A stretch of DNA of 64,000 nucleotides, taken from assembly GCA_932521025.1 (NCBI GenBank), contig OW051472.1:7130001-7194000 (forward strand), read 5' to 3'. How positions within the stretch are numbered: the first letter of the stretch is position 1; each line of letters opens with the position of its first letter. The notes beneath the pieces are model-generated. The model saw only the letters and a list, made by a program, of their open reading frames with translations. It did no database searches and was not told the DNA's origin. This document shows, piece after piece, positions 39,357-50,888 of this stretch. This DNA is from Oscheius onirici. Taxonomy: Eukaryota > Nematoda > Chromadorea > Rhabditida > Rhabditidae. The translations under genes were made by a program, and so were the position numbers.

Positions 39357-41301
39357 ATGGCCTGGCTTCCGAATCTGATCGTTCTTTTCAGCAATGCCTT
39401 CTTGTTATTTTCCATTCCTATGCATTTTCTGCTATTTCGAGCTCTGTGGCAGCTGAGGAAGAAGCTGAACAACTCGTTTCATGTCCTGGTTAGGCACATT
39501 TGTAAGTTTTTAATCGTTTGTTCGTCCTACCAAATGTATTTGGTTTATTGAGCTAGAGACTGCACCGAAATGGACTCAAACTTAGCCCAGTTTTGGTCTC
39601 TTTGGTACAAAAACAAAGTTTCTCACAAAAAACTTTAAGTCAATCGCCAGAGAATATAATTAGCCTCGATTAGGTATGGGGAGTTTTTAATCATCTCGTA
39701 CCACCTTCTTTCAAACTTTTTCCAGTTTGAAAGAAGGTGGTACGAGAGGGTAAGAGACTAAAGCGAGAGTAAAAATTTTGAGTGACCGGTCATTTTCAGC
39801 GTTTTTGTCCCTGCTCTGCTCTCTGATTCGTCTCTTCGTAGAGCTGCCCAGTACTCATTATCCTCTCGACGGCGTCATTAGACTCAATCCTCGGCTCACA
39901 AATATCGGTAAGGGGACTGAAAACTTTATGATAAACGAGATGAACTGGAATAGAGAGACTCTGACAATTATACGAACTGAAACAGGAAGATAATAACAGA
40001 GAGAGTCTTAACGTAACCTTCTCTTCAGTTGGCTACATCATAGACCTCGAACAGACCTCTTTGTCGCTGGCCGTGAATGTAATTCATGCTTTCACTGCCG
40101 TCAACCGACTATTAGCCATCACAATTCCGCAACTTTATCAGATTTTAATGACCGCTCGGATTGCTACGGGTCTCTGTTTTCTATCGACTTTCTTCTTCTT
40201 AATAATGAGAATACCAACCATCTGGCCTATTGGTTTCATCGCCTGGACGCCGGCGGACAACACTACGAGTAAGTTTTGTGTCTCAGGAATAAAGAGAACT
40301 GTGGAAAGACGTGAACTTTGGAACGGTGGGACTGCACTTGTCTCACCTTTGCCAAACTCATTGTCTTACATTGTTAGATGGGGCAGTGGAGAATTAGAAA
40401 TTTACAAAATAATGATTTACTGCTACAATACAATAAGTCTCTTCGCGAGAGAGAGGAAGACTGTCGGGGGGACCACTCAAGAGAGACAGATGGGGATAAC
40501 GAAAAGGCAAAAAAATGAGCTATCCATGGCCTTAATACTTGTCGGTTAGTCAGATTTTGGGGAGAATACTATGGTGGGACACAGTACTGTACAGTCTATA
40601 CGGTAACAGGAATTGCTTTTCCAAACTTCCAAGTAATAAACAGATGTTCCATTCATTGTACCTTGCTGGTCCGAATCTTGGACTAGGACCATTTCGATTT
40701 TTATTCGGGTTTATTATCGATTTCAACGACAAAATAGCTCCAAAAAGAATATCTTTTCCAGGTGTCGTCTACGTCCTCGAAAGCCAACCAGCCATTGACT
40801 TTTACGTCTATTTGATCATAATTCCATTCGGCTTCTTCTCCACGCTCATCATTTATCTCTGCTATGCCATTATCGGCATCAAAATTACCTGGTCTAATGT
40901 AATTCTCTTCTCTGTCACAAAAGTGAGTACAATTCAGATTCTCCACCATGAACACCTGCAAAAGTCGCTGAGAAAAGCCACAACAGCTGCTGCCGTCTCC
41001 TCTTTTGGCGCCATTTGGATCATGACCATCTTGATTGTCCAGCAGTACGTTTGGATGACCAGCGAGAAGAATTTCCTTCCAACTGACTGGTATTACGCCT
41101 GTTTCGGCTTCGGGGTCTGCTACAATCTTAGCGTTCATCCCTGGTGTCTAATGGTCATTTTCCCGGATGTGAGTTTGAAAAAGACTGGAAGCCTCAAAAA
41201 TCTAGATTCGGAAGAAGATGTTCAACTTTGGCTACGAGCTGCAGCCGAAGAGATCTACTGTCGTGACTGTAGCCCAGTCTTCTCATTTTGTCAAGACATA
41301 G
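39357..41301 (+). CDS. Serpentine (7TM) chemoreceptor, Srg-superfamily/srv-like
   Basis: Six exons (39357-39501, 39800-39907, 40029-40268, 40762-40898, 40938-41168, 41206-41301) join in frame to about 318 aa, a normal length for nematode chemoreceptors. Hydrophobic helices include LIVLFSNAFLLFSIPMHFLL, FLSLLCSLIRLFVE, LAVNVIHAFTAVNRLLAITI, FLSTFFFLIMRIPTIWP, FYVYLIIIPFGFFSTLIIYL and IWMTILIVQQYVW-like ones. The VNRLLAI motif after TM3 is the family's DRY equivalent. The C-terminal tail after a 37-nt intron is basic (DIRKKMFNFGYELQPKRS). An unspliced reading continues to 41405 but lacks this basic tail. The acceptor CTTCAG sits directly before the chosen ATG, so translation may begin in an upstream exon. 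Ligand unknown. Confidence 0.8.
39694..39747. repeat. Perfect 24-bp hairpin in a chemoreceptor intron
   Basis: Left stem at 39694-39717 and right stem at 39724-39747 pair without mismatch around a 6-nt loop (TTTTCC). The left stem reads TCTCGTACCACCTTCTTTCA then AACT. It lies in the 298-nt first intron of the receptor gene. Confidence 0.85.
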
Positions 41302-41460
41302 AAACTGTAACTAGACTCTTTAACAATGAACAACAAACGAACAACCTGCTCAACGCGTTTGGAAAGGGAGTTAACAACAGTTTTCTACTGCTCTCGAGTA
41401 GATAAAGAATATATAGGCGGGAAATAGTAACGATAAGCAAAAAAATAGGGGAACCGGGTA

Positions 41461-44400
41461 TTACGAGCCAAAGTTGAAGCTTCCCAGATTGACGGCTTCG
41501 CCGCTGAACACGAATCCTCCGGCTTCTTTTAATTTCTTCGACTCCTCGGCCTTGATGTGGTTGTCGCACTCCTTGTCGAGCTCCTGAAGCTGCTTCGACT
41601 CTTCCTCGGCCAGATTGCCAATCATCTGCTGGAAAAGCATGTTCTCCGTCTGTTGGAAGCCTGAAAGAAGTTTGTTAATTCAAAAAAAAAGCTTCGTACC
41701 TCGAATAGTGTTTTTGAACTGGACAAAAACGTCGGGACCGGTATCTTGGCCGTCGATCAAGGTGGCAAACTGCTCCGTGTCGGTCTCCTCCTCAAAAAGC
41801 GAATCATCATCGTCGTCATCGGATTCGACGAGCTGAACATCGCCGGCAGCCTTCTTCTGTTCTTTGCTCAACGTCTCGAGATAGTGGACCGTCGATTCGT
41901 CAATTTCGTCTTCGTTGTCCGAGAGATCGTCGTCAATGTTGCGATGGTCGTCGTCCTCATCATCCGAGTCGTCTTCGGAATCCGAATCATCGGCTTTTCG
42001 GTTCTCGGCCTGCTGCTTAAGAGCACGCTGGAGACCGGTGAAGATGGAGAGGAAGGACTGCAGAACCTGAAAAACAGAATTTAGGAACGAATTTTCGATA
42101 GCACTCCTCCCACAGAATAGAAAATACCCCGAATTTTTGAACCATCTTTTGCTCACAAAGCCAAATTATCGGAAGTTCTAGCAATTAGTAAATTTTCCAA
42201 AAAATAAATAAATAAAAGTTTTTAATTTTTTCAAGTTTTTTACACTAGTTTCAACTATAAAAGCATCAGTTTGAATCGAGCTACTCCAGTCGCCACTTCT
42301 GCTCTAATGGCTCTGGCACCCATCGACTGTAAGCCGAACGATCGCGTAGCAGGCAAGTTCGTCGTCAAGAAGAAGCTCGGAGAAGGAGCCTGTGGCCAGG
42401 TCTTTCTCGTGACAGTGATCGGCCAGGACGGCAAGGAACAGAGCAGAGCCGCGATGAAGGTCGAGCCGAGGATGAAGCTGAAGGACGACGAGATTTTGAA
42501 GATGGAGATTCTCGTTCTGAAGCGGATGCAGAAGTCGAAACACGTCTGTCGCCTGCTGAGTCACGGCCATGCTCCCACCTTCACCTACATCGTGATGAGT
42601 CTACTCGGACCGGAACTGGCTGATGTGAGGAAAAGATGTCCGAATCGAAGGATTCCACACAGTTCCATTCTGCGTCTCACAATACAGGCTGTCAAGGTAG
42701 ATTTTAATTGTTTTCGAATCATTACTACCTCAATGAAAGAGAAAAACGATAATTTTAGGCGCTTCAAGATCTGCACGAGGGCGGTTTCGTGCACCGCGAC
42801 CTGAAGCCCTCGAATCTGGCGATGGGAGCCGCGAATCCGATAGTCCTCTACATTTTCGACTTTGGTCTCGCCCGTCAGATTCTCGTCGACAGCGGCCGCG
42901 GCGGAACGAAGCTCCGTGATGAACGTCCACGCGTCATGTTCCGCGGCACGTCTCGCTACTGCAGCATCAATGTGCATCTCTTCCGCGAGCAGGGCCGTCA
43001 CGATGATCTCATCAGCGTTATGCACTCGATGATCGAATGTACTGCGGTGCTGCCCTGGCGTGGACATCTCCGACGAGAAACTTCCAAAATCAAAGAGAGG
43101 ACGACGGACCAGGAACTCTGTAAGGACTGTCCGCCGAGCTTTCTCGAGACGATGCGTCTTGTGAAAAGACTGAAATACGCCGACGTGCCTCCCTACATAG
43201 CCATCTTCTCCGCTCTGAAGAAGGATCTTCCGGCCAAAATGAAAATGACCGATCCATACGAATGGACGTCGAAGAAGGGCAATTGGTGGGAGGACTACGA
43301 GAAAAGCCTTCGCGAAAAGGCCGAACTGGACAAAGATGCCACCGGTCACGACCAGAAGACGATCCAGGATGTCGAGGAGAGTGTGGTGACGGAGGACGAG
43401 AAGAGTCGCGGAATCGATGAGGGAGAATTTCCGCAGAATGATGACACGCTGGACGGCATGTAAACCGAAATTGGAATAGACTAAACTGGGAGAATAAAAA
43501 GTTTGCAACGTAACGGACTGAATACAAACTTTCTGTTTTAACTATGCTTACTAAATCACTTGAGAACCTCGTAGAAGTTGAAAAGACGAGCATGTCATCC
43601 TTGTCTATCAAACCTACTGTGGCCGTTCAAACTAGAAAAAAACAGGCAGAAAACCAACCTTTTTCGGGTCGTAAGTAACGAGAGAAGGACGAATATTGGC
43701 CGGGAGTTCGAGCAGCGTGCACCAGCCAAGAATAGCCATTCGGCGATTGTGTACTCCTTCGAATTTGGTGCTCAAGGCTGTAAGCTGCTCTGTGACGTAG
43801 TCCAGCGGATTCGGATGATCGGGAGCCAGATCGCGAAGCACTTGAATGGCCATATCTCTGTTGGTGTAAAGGGCTGCTATAACGACCTAAATTTGACTAG
43901 TTTTTGATTGTAAAACATAAAACGAACCAAGAGGAGCATGTGTTTCAGTTCGGTGATTCCGTCCTCGAAGGGCTTGGTCAATCGCTCGAGAGCAATGAGC
44001 AGAATCGCTGGGATGGCCTCGTTGATCATTCCGTTGCACTGGAGAAGAAGAATTTCGAGCATTTTGGCAGCATGAAGCTGATCTTCGTCTCCTGCCTCGG
44101 GATTCTAAATTTTGTCTATAAGGTAGGAAAAAAGAAAATCTTACGTCTAGAATGCTCTTACACATGTCGATGATGGCATTGAGTCGTTCGGGACGGGCCA
44201 GGAAGCTTTCAGTATCGGTTACCACGTAGAGATGGAGAGCCGGGACAACATCTGAAAAGTTTTTGTTTAGTTAGGGAAGTGAAAATAACTTCAAAAACGA
44301 CCGATTATGGTCTGTTGAAAAAGAGGGATTACCGTAAGATTTTAGCTCTTCCCTTTGAGACCCACTTAGCATGCAAAAGTTAGATACTCAGCCAACAAAT

Positions 44401-47400
44401 TTGAAAGAGACGCAGCGAACTTTGTAATTTGTTGACTGAGTATCCAATGTTTGTGTGCTTAGTGGGTCTCGTAGAGAAGAGCTAAAATCTTATGGTAATC
44501 CCACTTCTTTTTGAACAGACCATAGTCAATATTCAAAGTAAACTTTCAAATGTTGAAATTTTTTTGCTATTTTTACGCTGTAAAGTAACTAACAAAACAA
44601 TTTTCTACGCTAATTAAAGCAAAATGTTTCAATATAAGCAGTGCTTCGAAGTGAACAAAGTGCAAAAAAAACCAACGATGTCGGAAGAGGAACAACCTCA
44701 TCCCGATCAGCGTCCTCAAATGTCCGGTACGGATACCGAGTTGGAAGTCGATTCTACGCAGGAGGACGACGAGAAGAAAAAGAAGATTTCGGAGAAGCCC
44801 ACTGGACCTCCGAGCAAGAGAAAAGTACCGGTTCATTCCATCAGACTTTCAAAGCCGGACGATGGTAAAACTCTCAAACCACCTCCATCAAGACACGAGA
44901 GGCAAGAAGTCGTGCCACAATGAGAGAGGTTGTGACTGTCGTGGAATCAGTCGTAGCTGACCCAGCTGCCGCTCCTCTTCCCAGAAGACAGCCGACGCCG
45001 AGCAAGAGAACGACCGGGTTCATCAAGCAGTTCAACAGACCCACTCCGAGCAAACAATAAGAAACGAAAAAGACACGAACGTGGCACATAAATGTGTTTT
45101 TGCAAGGCTTTTTAGCGTGTTTTTGAAATTTATAACTAAAAGAGATAACGTACCAGCGAACATGATGGTGATGCCGTTGTCCTGTTTGACGACATGATAG
45201 AGCATGTCGAAGACCTTCCACATCGGCTCGCTCACGTAGTTCATGATGAGAGACTGGATTAGGAGAAGAACCTCGTCGTAAAAGTCTGAAAATTCTCTAT
45301 TGCTGCACGAAAATTAACAGAAATTTACCCATATTGGCTGTGCTGAAGACGTGGTCGATAATCTTCAGGACGGACGTTTCCATCTTGACCATAATCTCGC
45401 GATGTTCACAGACGACTTCAAGGATTGTAGATAGCGTGCTGATGATGCTCATCATGGCCGGCGTACGGTCTTCAGCAACCTCACTCGTCATGATTTGAAG
45501 GAACATGCTGGCCAGCTGCTCGGTAATGTCCGCGGCAATGGGAATGACGTCTTCCATGAACTGCTCCATCAGATCGTCCATCACGGCCACAACATCTTCG
45601 ATTTGCGAACGGGCCACGAGCGAGAGGACCTGGAATGACCAAAATAGCATCACATTAGGAAATTATGTTAACAAGTAGAGGAAAAAATATACCTTGGGAA
45701 TAATCTGACCAATACGGGGCTGGATCATGTCGTGAGCCCTTTCCTGATCTTCCAGAAGATTCTGCAGCGCCAGAGCTGACTCGACACAAGCTGGCAACTC
45801 CTCTGCGTCGTTACACAGCACTTTTACGAGCGTCTCGACGGCTTTCTTCAGAATTTTCTTGTTATGGAATTGGGCGCCGCTGAACTGCTTCATGGTCCAG
45901 GCTGCTCGAGCTCGTACGAAACGAGCTTCAGCAGTCAGATGATTGATCACATGCGCGTCCAGAAGCTTCTCTACGTCCTTCTTGTACTTTTTGCTCTTGA
46001 TCAGCTGGACAGCCAGCTCTCCGATCATTCTCAGCGCGCCGTCAACTTGACGGGCATCTTTTGGATGTGCGAGGACCTGAATTGAGACTTTAAGGACGAA
46101 AGAAAGGGCAATTTACCTGAATAGCGTAGGCCAGAATTGGATGAATAATATCTTTCCTCTTGGAGAGAGACGAGAGAAGGCTGCCAGCTCCGTAGGCTGG
46201 ATTGTGCATATCTTCGAAGATGTCTAAAAAGAGCCGTATACTGACCAAAAAGTGTAAAAACTGACCATATTTGAATCGAACGTATTCCTCGGCATCGTCC
46301 TCCCACATCTCTTCGTCATCGTCCGTATGGCAGAGCAGCGGGAAGAGTATCGTCTCGACAATTTCCTGAGCATGTGGTTTCAGGACCTTCCAAGTGTGCG
46401 AATGTGAAACGGCCGTGTTGAGGAAGGAAAGAGCCAGGTAAAGAACCCTCTGAGAGACGTATTTATGATGGGCGTGCTCGTTCAGAATCTGTGTCATTAC
46501 TTCCACACAGGGAATCGAAAAATTGTTGAGGAAATGATTGGCAAATTCGGCATAGTCGCTCTCAACTTGGCCAGGGGCTCCGTATCTGGAAATTTTTCGT
46601 ATTTTCAAGTTAAACCTTTGAAAAACCTTTCAAAGACACGATCGAGGATCTTGGCAGCCCATTTCTTGCACTTCCACCAGACCATATGGGCACGTTCGTC
46701 TTCGTCTTCGATAGCATCAATTTCTGGAGGACAGGGACGGACGAGAACGTTCTTGCAGAAGTTGATCCAGCAGTCCATTCCGGTCGTCATCATCTCGAGG
46801 TTTAGAGAGAACTAAAAGGTGAATAATTCCTGACAAAGGAGCAAGAAAAGTACCTGAATAAGAGAGTGGAAGACCTTCAGAATGAGCTTCTGGATAGTGA
46901 CCGATTCCTGTGAGCCGTTGCTCTCGAACTGGGCGAAATGATGTTGAAGCACGGGCAAGAGTTCCTTCATCGTCTCAATAAGCGGTTGTCGCTCCTTCGA
47001 CCTCTTGTACTCGTAGATTTTCGACATTCTGTAGAGAAGAAGCAGAGCTCCGAGCAGGGCATTTCCGTCCGGAGTGGCCAGCTTTGTCTTGATGGCCGGT
47101 ACGATGCCGGGCCATTTGTCTGGGAATTCAGTGCGCATGATCGACTGAGCGGCAACACAGAGCTGTGGTCGAGTGTTGTCTCCGGCGACGCAGACAGCCT
47201 CCAAAATGTTATCCATGATGAGCTGACGATCACGTTGGCTCAACTTGAACTCGCCATGTTCTGCTTGCTGGGCGGCATCGTCGGGATCGACCTGGAAAAG
47301 GTGATATTTATATTAAATGCGCAGTGAACAAACCTCCCAAAACTTGAGAATAGTATTCTTGAAATAGATGACAGCGGCTTGACGGACAGCTCCGGGATAG

Positions 47401-50287
47401 GTTGCTTCACAGGCAATCTGCAGGAGCTCCGGGGCGAAGCCATCTATGACAGATAGCTGAAAACACATATTTAGATCTCGTTCTCAACGGTGGAAAGTCG
47501 TCAAGAAGCTTCTTCGACAGAACAAATCAGCTCGCTCAGAATCGAGTGATGGAAGCACGAAAGTAAGTCCAATCTGAGCTTAGAAACTTTTACTATTTTT
47601 ATTTTTTTAGGAGCGTCTTCTGGCACCAGCTGCTAGCTTACAAACCAATAGTTCATCCTTACTTTCTCCCGGCTACAAATACAACCCCTCCTACTCACTT
47701 CCCATAAACATAACAATGCAGCTTATTTGGAATATGTACAGGTTCATATAACTAAACACAACGGGTAAACAAAAAAAAATGCACAAAGCAAGTAACCAGG
47801 CAATTATAAGAGACAAGATTAAGGATTACACACCCGTTGTATATAGTCAAAAAATCGTAACGTATCAGCATCTATAATCGACATCTATCAAGAAATCAGC
47901 AGGCACACATTTCAGCTTTCTCGTAGTACTTGGAAGCCAGTTTTCCCTTCATTGCTTCAGTAGCTGCTTCGGCTGCCTCGTTGTACAGATTGTAAGCACG
48001 GTCAAAGTCCTGGTCCAGATCACAGCCTCCTTCCTGGTACATTTCAGCCATCTTTGAGAGAATCTCGTAGCTCGGACGATAAGTTCCTTCGGTGTTCTCA
48101 TCACTGAAACCGAGCACCTTCTGATACCACTCGACGGCTCGGAAAAAGTTCGGCTGAGCGTGTTGTCCCATTCCTCGGCCAGTCTCGTAAGCATCGGCAA
48201 CAAACAACATAGCACTGCGGTCTCCCATCTCGGCCGCCGTCAACATCAGCTCAAACGCGTAGGCTTCCTTGTCGTATTCGCCGCTGTCGAACTTCTCGTG
48301 CCAGTTCTCGTCCTCTCCAACGTCTTTTAGCAGCTCGTGCGGCAGTCCATAGGCCATCTGGGCTATGGTGAGGATAGCTTCAAGAACACCGCAACGTCTA
48401 GCCACGTCCAAATGGTAAAGAGCAGCTTGTTTGTCGTACTTCACGACATCATCTGACCTCTTCGAACTCTTCTCTTCTTCGACAGTGTGACCTATAAACG
48501 ATTTTAGTAAGAACTGCACCAAAAAAACGACTAACCTAGAGCTCTTTTCTTTTCTTCGTTATCTTCGGGCAGGAATCTTCCAAGTTCGTGATAACGAGCC
48601 AAATCGAGATGAATCTGTCCCAGAGTGCTGGCATGCTGGGTGGCTTTATAGGCTCCGGCGGCCAGTTCCTGCTGATCAAGGAGCGAGATCATTCCAGCCG
48701 GGATCGACTGCTTCCGAGCCATGTTCCAAAATTCGTCTCTCTCAGTATCCCGGGTCAGACGACTGCTACCTCCCGAGATTGAGCTGCTTCCAATCGAATC
48801 ACACATGCTGTCCAGATGTTTTCTTCTTTCCTCGGTGCTCAGAGTGTGAAAGGCGACTTTTCTGGGAGGCGGCGTGAACACGGAACAATCTTCAGACTCA
48901 TCGTCATCATAATCGACCAGCATCGTGACATTGGCAGCCATCTGCTTGATACAGTCAGCACAGTCGCATTCATCATCGTGAGTGGGACTCTGGCTTCTCG
49001 AAGTGGCCGTACTGGCTGACCGACTTCTCAGTGTGATCGTCCTCTGCCTCAGACACTCCATCGCATCCTCCTCTGCCAGCTCATGTACAATTGGAGAACA
49101 GGCGCTCGCGTGATGAATGAACGTGGTGGCGGCTGTCTCGTTGTTCACCACATTTCCTTCCTCAATGGCCCTTCTTTCGGAATCGGACAGATCGAAATCG
49201 GTGAGACAGAGCGAGGTACAGATGTCGTTGCAGATGTGCGAATGAAAAAACAGCGCCATCCCTCTGGTTCCGAGATTTCCGTCTCCGTATTCTGCTCCGC
49301 TCACAGTATGGATCTGCGGATCGGTGTAGAGATCTCCGACTCCCTGCACATCGACAATCATCAGCTGGTGACCGGAACGTTCAAAAGTGAAGTGGGTGAA
49401 GGCATGAGGAGTCTTCCTGGCCACATCGGAAATAAAGCCACTGTTGCTGTTGTACTTGATGTATTCGCCCTCGATAAAGTGTTCCAGATGGAAGAGTGGC
49501 TGTCCGGGCAGGTCGACCATCTCGAGAAGACACATTTGCATGATATCGATCTTCTTCGGCGGATCGTGGCGATTGAACTCTTCAGCCCAGAGCTTGGCAT
49601 CCATCTGCAGCTTGACATCTTCTTCGATCACAGTTCTATCGACAGCTTGTATGTATCTCTTAGCGACGTAGTTGTGAGCATGAGTCCAGTCGTCGCTGTG
49701 AAACAGACTGCTCAACTTCTTCAGACGGTAACATTCTCGCATGGCTCCACGGGCAAATGGCTCCGGATGCATCCTGACCTCGACAAAGTCGTGAGTCCAA
49801 GCCTTGCGAATCGAGGAATAGCGTGATCTCTTGGCCCGAATGATTGGCAAATCGTTGATCCGGAAGGAAATCCACGGATCGTGTTGGATACGGCGAGCAC
49901 GACGTGCTGCGGCCTTCCAGCGCTTCATCAGCTCGTCAACACGAGCACGACGGACTTCATCGGCCTCATAATCGATTTTGGGCGACGGCACATCCCAATC
50001 GGTGAGCAAATGCGAGAGATTCTGCCATTCGGAGCTGTCTGAAGAAGTCATCGTGCGGAGACGAGCGCGCTGGAAGACAGCCTTGAGTCATTACTAGAAA
50101 GATACAAGATAGCAGTCAAGCCGGTTTTCTACAAGAGAACAGTCCATATTTTTCAGCAAAAAAAGTCCAGCAGAGAAATCAAATATAAAACATAAGACTT
50201 TACCTTGTCAAGGTACTCGCCGGCCTGTTTCTGATCGTCGGCAACTGTGGTGGCGTGAAGAGCCTTCACCACCGTCTCCCGATCCAT
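41461..50287 (-). CDS. Importin-7/8 (karyopherin-beta nuclear import receptor), host of three nested genes
   Basis: Nuclear transport receptor that binds Ran and carries cargo such as ribosomal proteins and histone H1 into the nucleus. Fourteen exons (50287-50204, 47456-47334, 47291-46854, 46811-46627, 46585-46266, 46223-46117, 46076-45693, 45629-45329, 45285-45154, 44251-44145, 44104-43928, 43886-43659, 42066-41700, 41660-41461) join in frame to 1,050 aa; importin-7 is about 1,040. The N-terminus (MDRETVVKALHATTVADDQK) and exon 2 (RQAAVIYFKNTILKFW) match the importin-beta N-terminal domain. HEAT-repeat exons follow (FPDKWPGIVPAIKTKLATPD, WEDDAEEYVRFKY). The family's long acidic C-terminal stretch (DSDSEDDSDDEDDDHRNIDD) leads to GGFVFSGEAVNLGSFNFGS. 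Introns 1, 9 and 12 are long and hold other genes; the rest are 36-60 nt. Confidence 0.95.
42307..43463 (+). CDS. TTBK/CK1-like protein kinase nested in an importin-7 intron
   Basis: A Ser/Thr kinase of the tau-tubulin-kinase-like branch of the casein kinase 1 group, much expanded in nematodes. Two exons (42307-42696, 42759-43463) give 364 aa; an in-frame Met at 42271 would add 12. Visible motifs are the glycine loop GEGACGQV, the ATP-binding Lys in AAMKVEP, VHRDLKPSNLAMG, DFGLAR and the CK1-type activation segment FRGTSRYCSINVHLFREQGR followed by HDDLISVMHSMIE. All catalytic residues are present. The C-terminal tail is acidic. The whole gene lies inside importin intron 12 (42067-43658) on the opposite strand. 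Many C. elegans relatives are testis-expressed; that is family knowledge, not shown here. Confidence 0.93.
44303..44527. repeat. Short foldback element in an importin-7 intron
   Basis: Imperfect inverted arms pair GATTATGGTCTGTT...GGGATTACC...AAGATTTTAGCTCTTCCC with the complementary right arm ending CAGACCATAGTC. Arms are about 90 bp with a short loop, like a MITE. Confidence 0.75.
44678..45060 (+). CDS. Small disordered basic protein nested in an importin-7 intron
   Basis: Opposite-strand gene inside importin intron 9 (44252-45153). The ATG at 44678 opens MSEEEQPHPDQRPQMSG, followed by an acidic-to-basic region (STQEDDEKKKKISEKP, PPSKRKVPVHSIRLSKPDD). The first frame stops at 44923. A second open frame with similar composition (AAAPLPRRQPTPSKRTTGF, FNRPTPSKQ) runs to 45060. 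A 35-nt intron (44865-44899) would join them into about 115 aa, though its acceptor (ACGAG) is weak; alternatively the product ends at 44923. No domain is recognised. Low complexity and TPSK repeats suggest a disordered, phosphorylatable protein. An upstream in-frame Met lies at 44624. Confidence 0.55.
47896..50051 (-). CDS. efk-1: Eukaryotic elongation factor 2 kinase (alpha-kinase)
   Basis: Calcium/calmodulin- and AMPK-linked kinase that phosphorylates eEF2 and slows translation elongation. Two exons (50051-48536, 48491-47896), split by a 44-nt intron, give about 703 aa. The N-terminal region (AAARRARRIQHDPWISFRIN) is basic and hydrophobic, consistent with calmodulin binding. The alpha-kinase domain (about residues 85-300) has FARGAMRECYRLKKL, YVAKRYI with the ATP Lys, FIEGEYIKYN, MIVDVQGVGDLYTDPQIH and the zinc-binding GNLGTRGMALFFHSHICNDI. 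A Ser-rich regulatory loop (RSRSASTATSRSQSPTHDDE) follows, then C-terminal SEL1-like helical repeats (AETGRG-type DAYETGRGMGQHAQPNFFRA, NLYNEAAEAA). It lies wholly inside importin-7 intron 1 on the same strand. An acceptor (CTTCCAG) 18 bases before the ATG may take a spliced leader. Confidence 0.95.
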
Positions 50288-50888
50288 TTTGAACCTGAAA
50301 ATATACAATTTATTCCAGAAAAATGCTGAGATTCTTCAGAAATATGAAAGAAACGTACCCTTATATCTGACGGCGTAATTCACTAAAGAAGCGTTTTCGG
50401 CCTCTCGATTTATCTGAAAACGGCTTTATTAGAAGAGGAGAACGTTTCGACATGTGACAAGCCTTAATGACTCGATAGAAAAGCCAATAGCTGACAAGCG
50501 GCACGGAATATGGGAAAAGTCACGTACCTGATGGGAAAGAGGCAGTTTCTACTGCTAGATAACGCTCTTCTATAGGGCTACGCCTGAAAAAAAAAGATTA
50601 TTGTTTCTGGATAGAATTGAGATGGAAAAAATATAAGATACGAGAAAAGGGGAAATAAAGACGGCAAGTTGGCGATAGCATCGATTTTCTACCTATTTGA
50701 AGCAGTTCTGACCTTTTTATGAAAGTTGTTTCCAATCGAGAAAAACTATCTACGAGAGAGAAATATCAAAAAGAACCTCTGCAATTGGCCTAAAATAAGT
50801 TCCACCGAGAGTTCATGCGACTCGCCGGAGTAAACAGCGGGCGATTCGGCGCTCAATTCAATTTTTTGCTTGTTCTTTCGAATCTCAA
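50288..50888. promoter_or_regulatory. Region upstream of importin-7
   Basis: No gene recognised. The stretch probably includes the importin-7 promoter and any non-coding first exon. It borders the 1-kb palindrome. Confidence 0.4.

Noticed and set aside
40539..40761. In-frame extension of the chemoreceptor through its third intron
   Set aside because: Open but lacks hydrophobic-helix logic; good donor and acceptor sites (40269, 40761) indicate an intron.
42585..43508. 307-codon minus-strand open frame opposite the TTBK-like kinase
   Set aside because: Antisense shadow of a clear kinase; no domain or splice support.
49083..49826. 247-codon plus-strand open frame opposite efk-1
   Set aside because: It is antisense to the conserved alpha-kinase domain and has no recognisable features.
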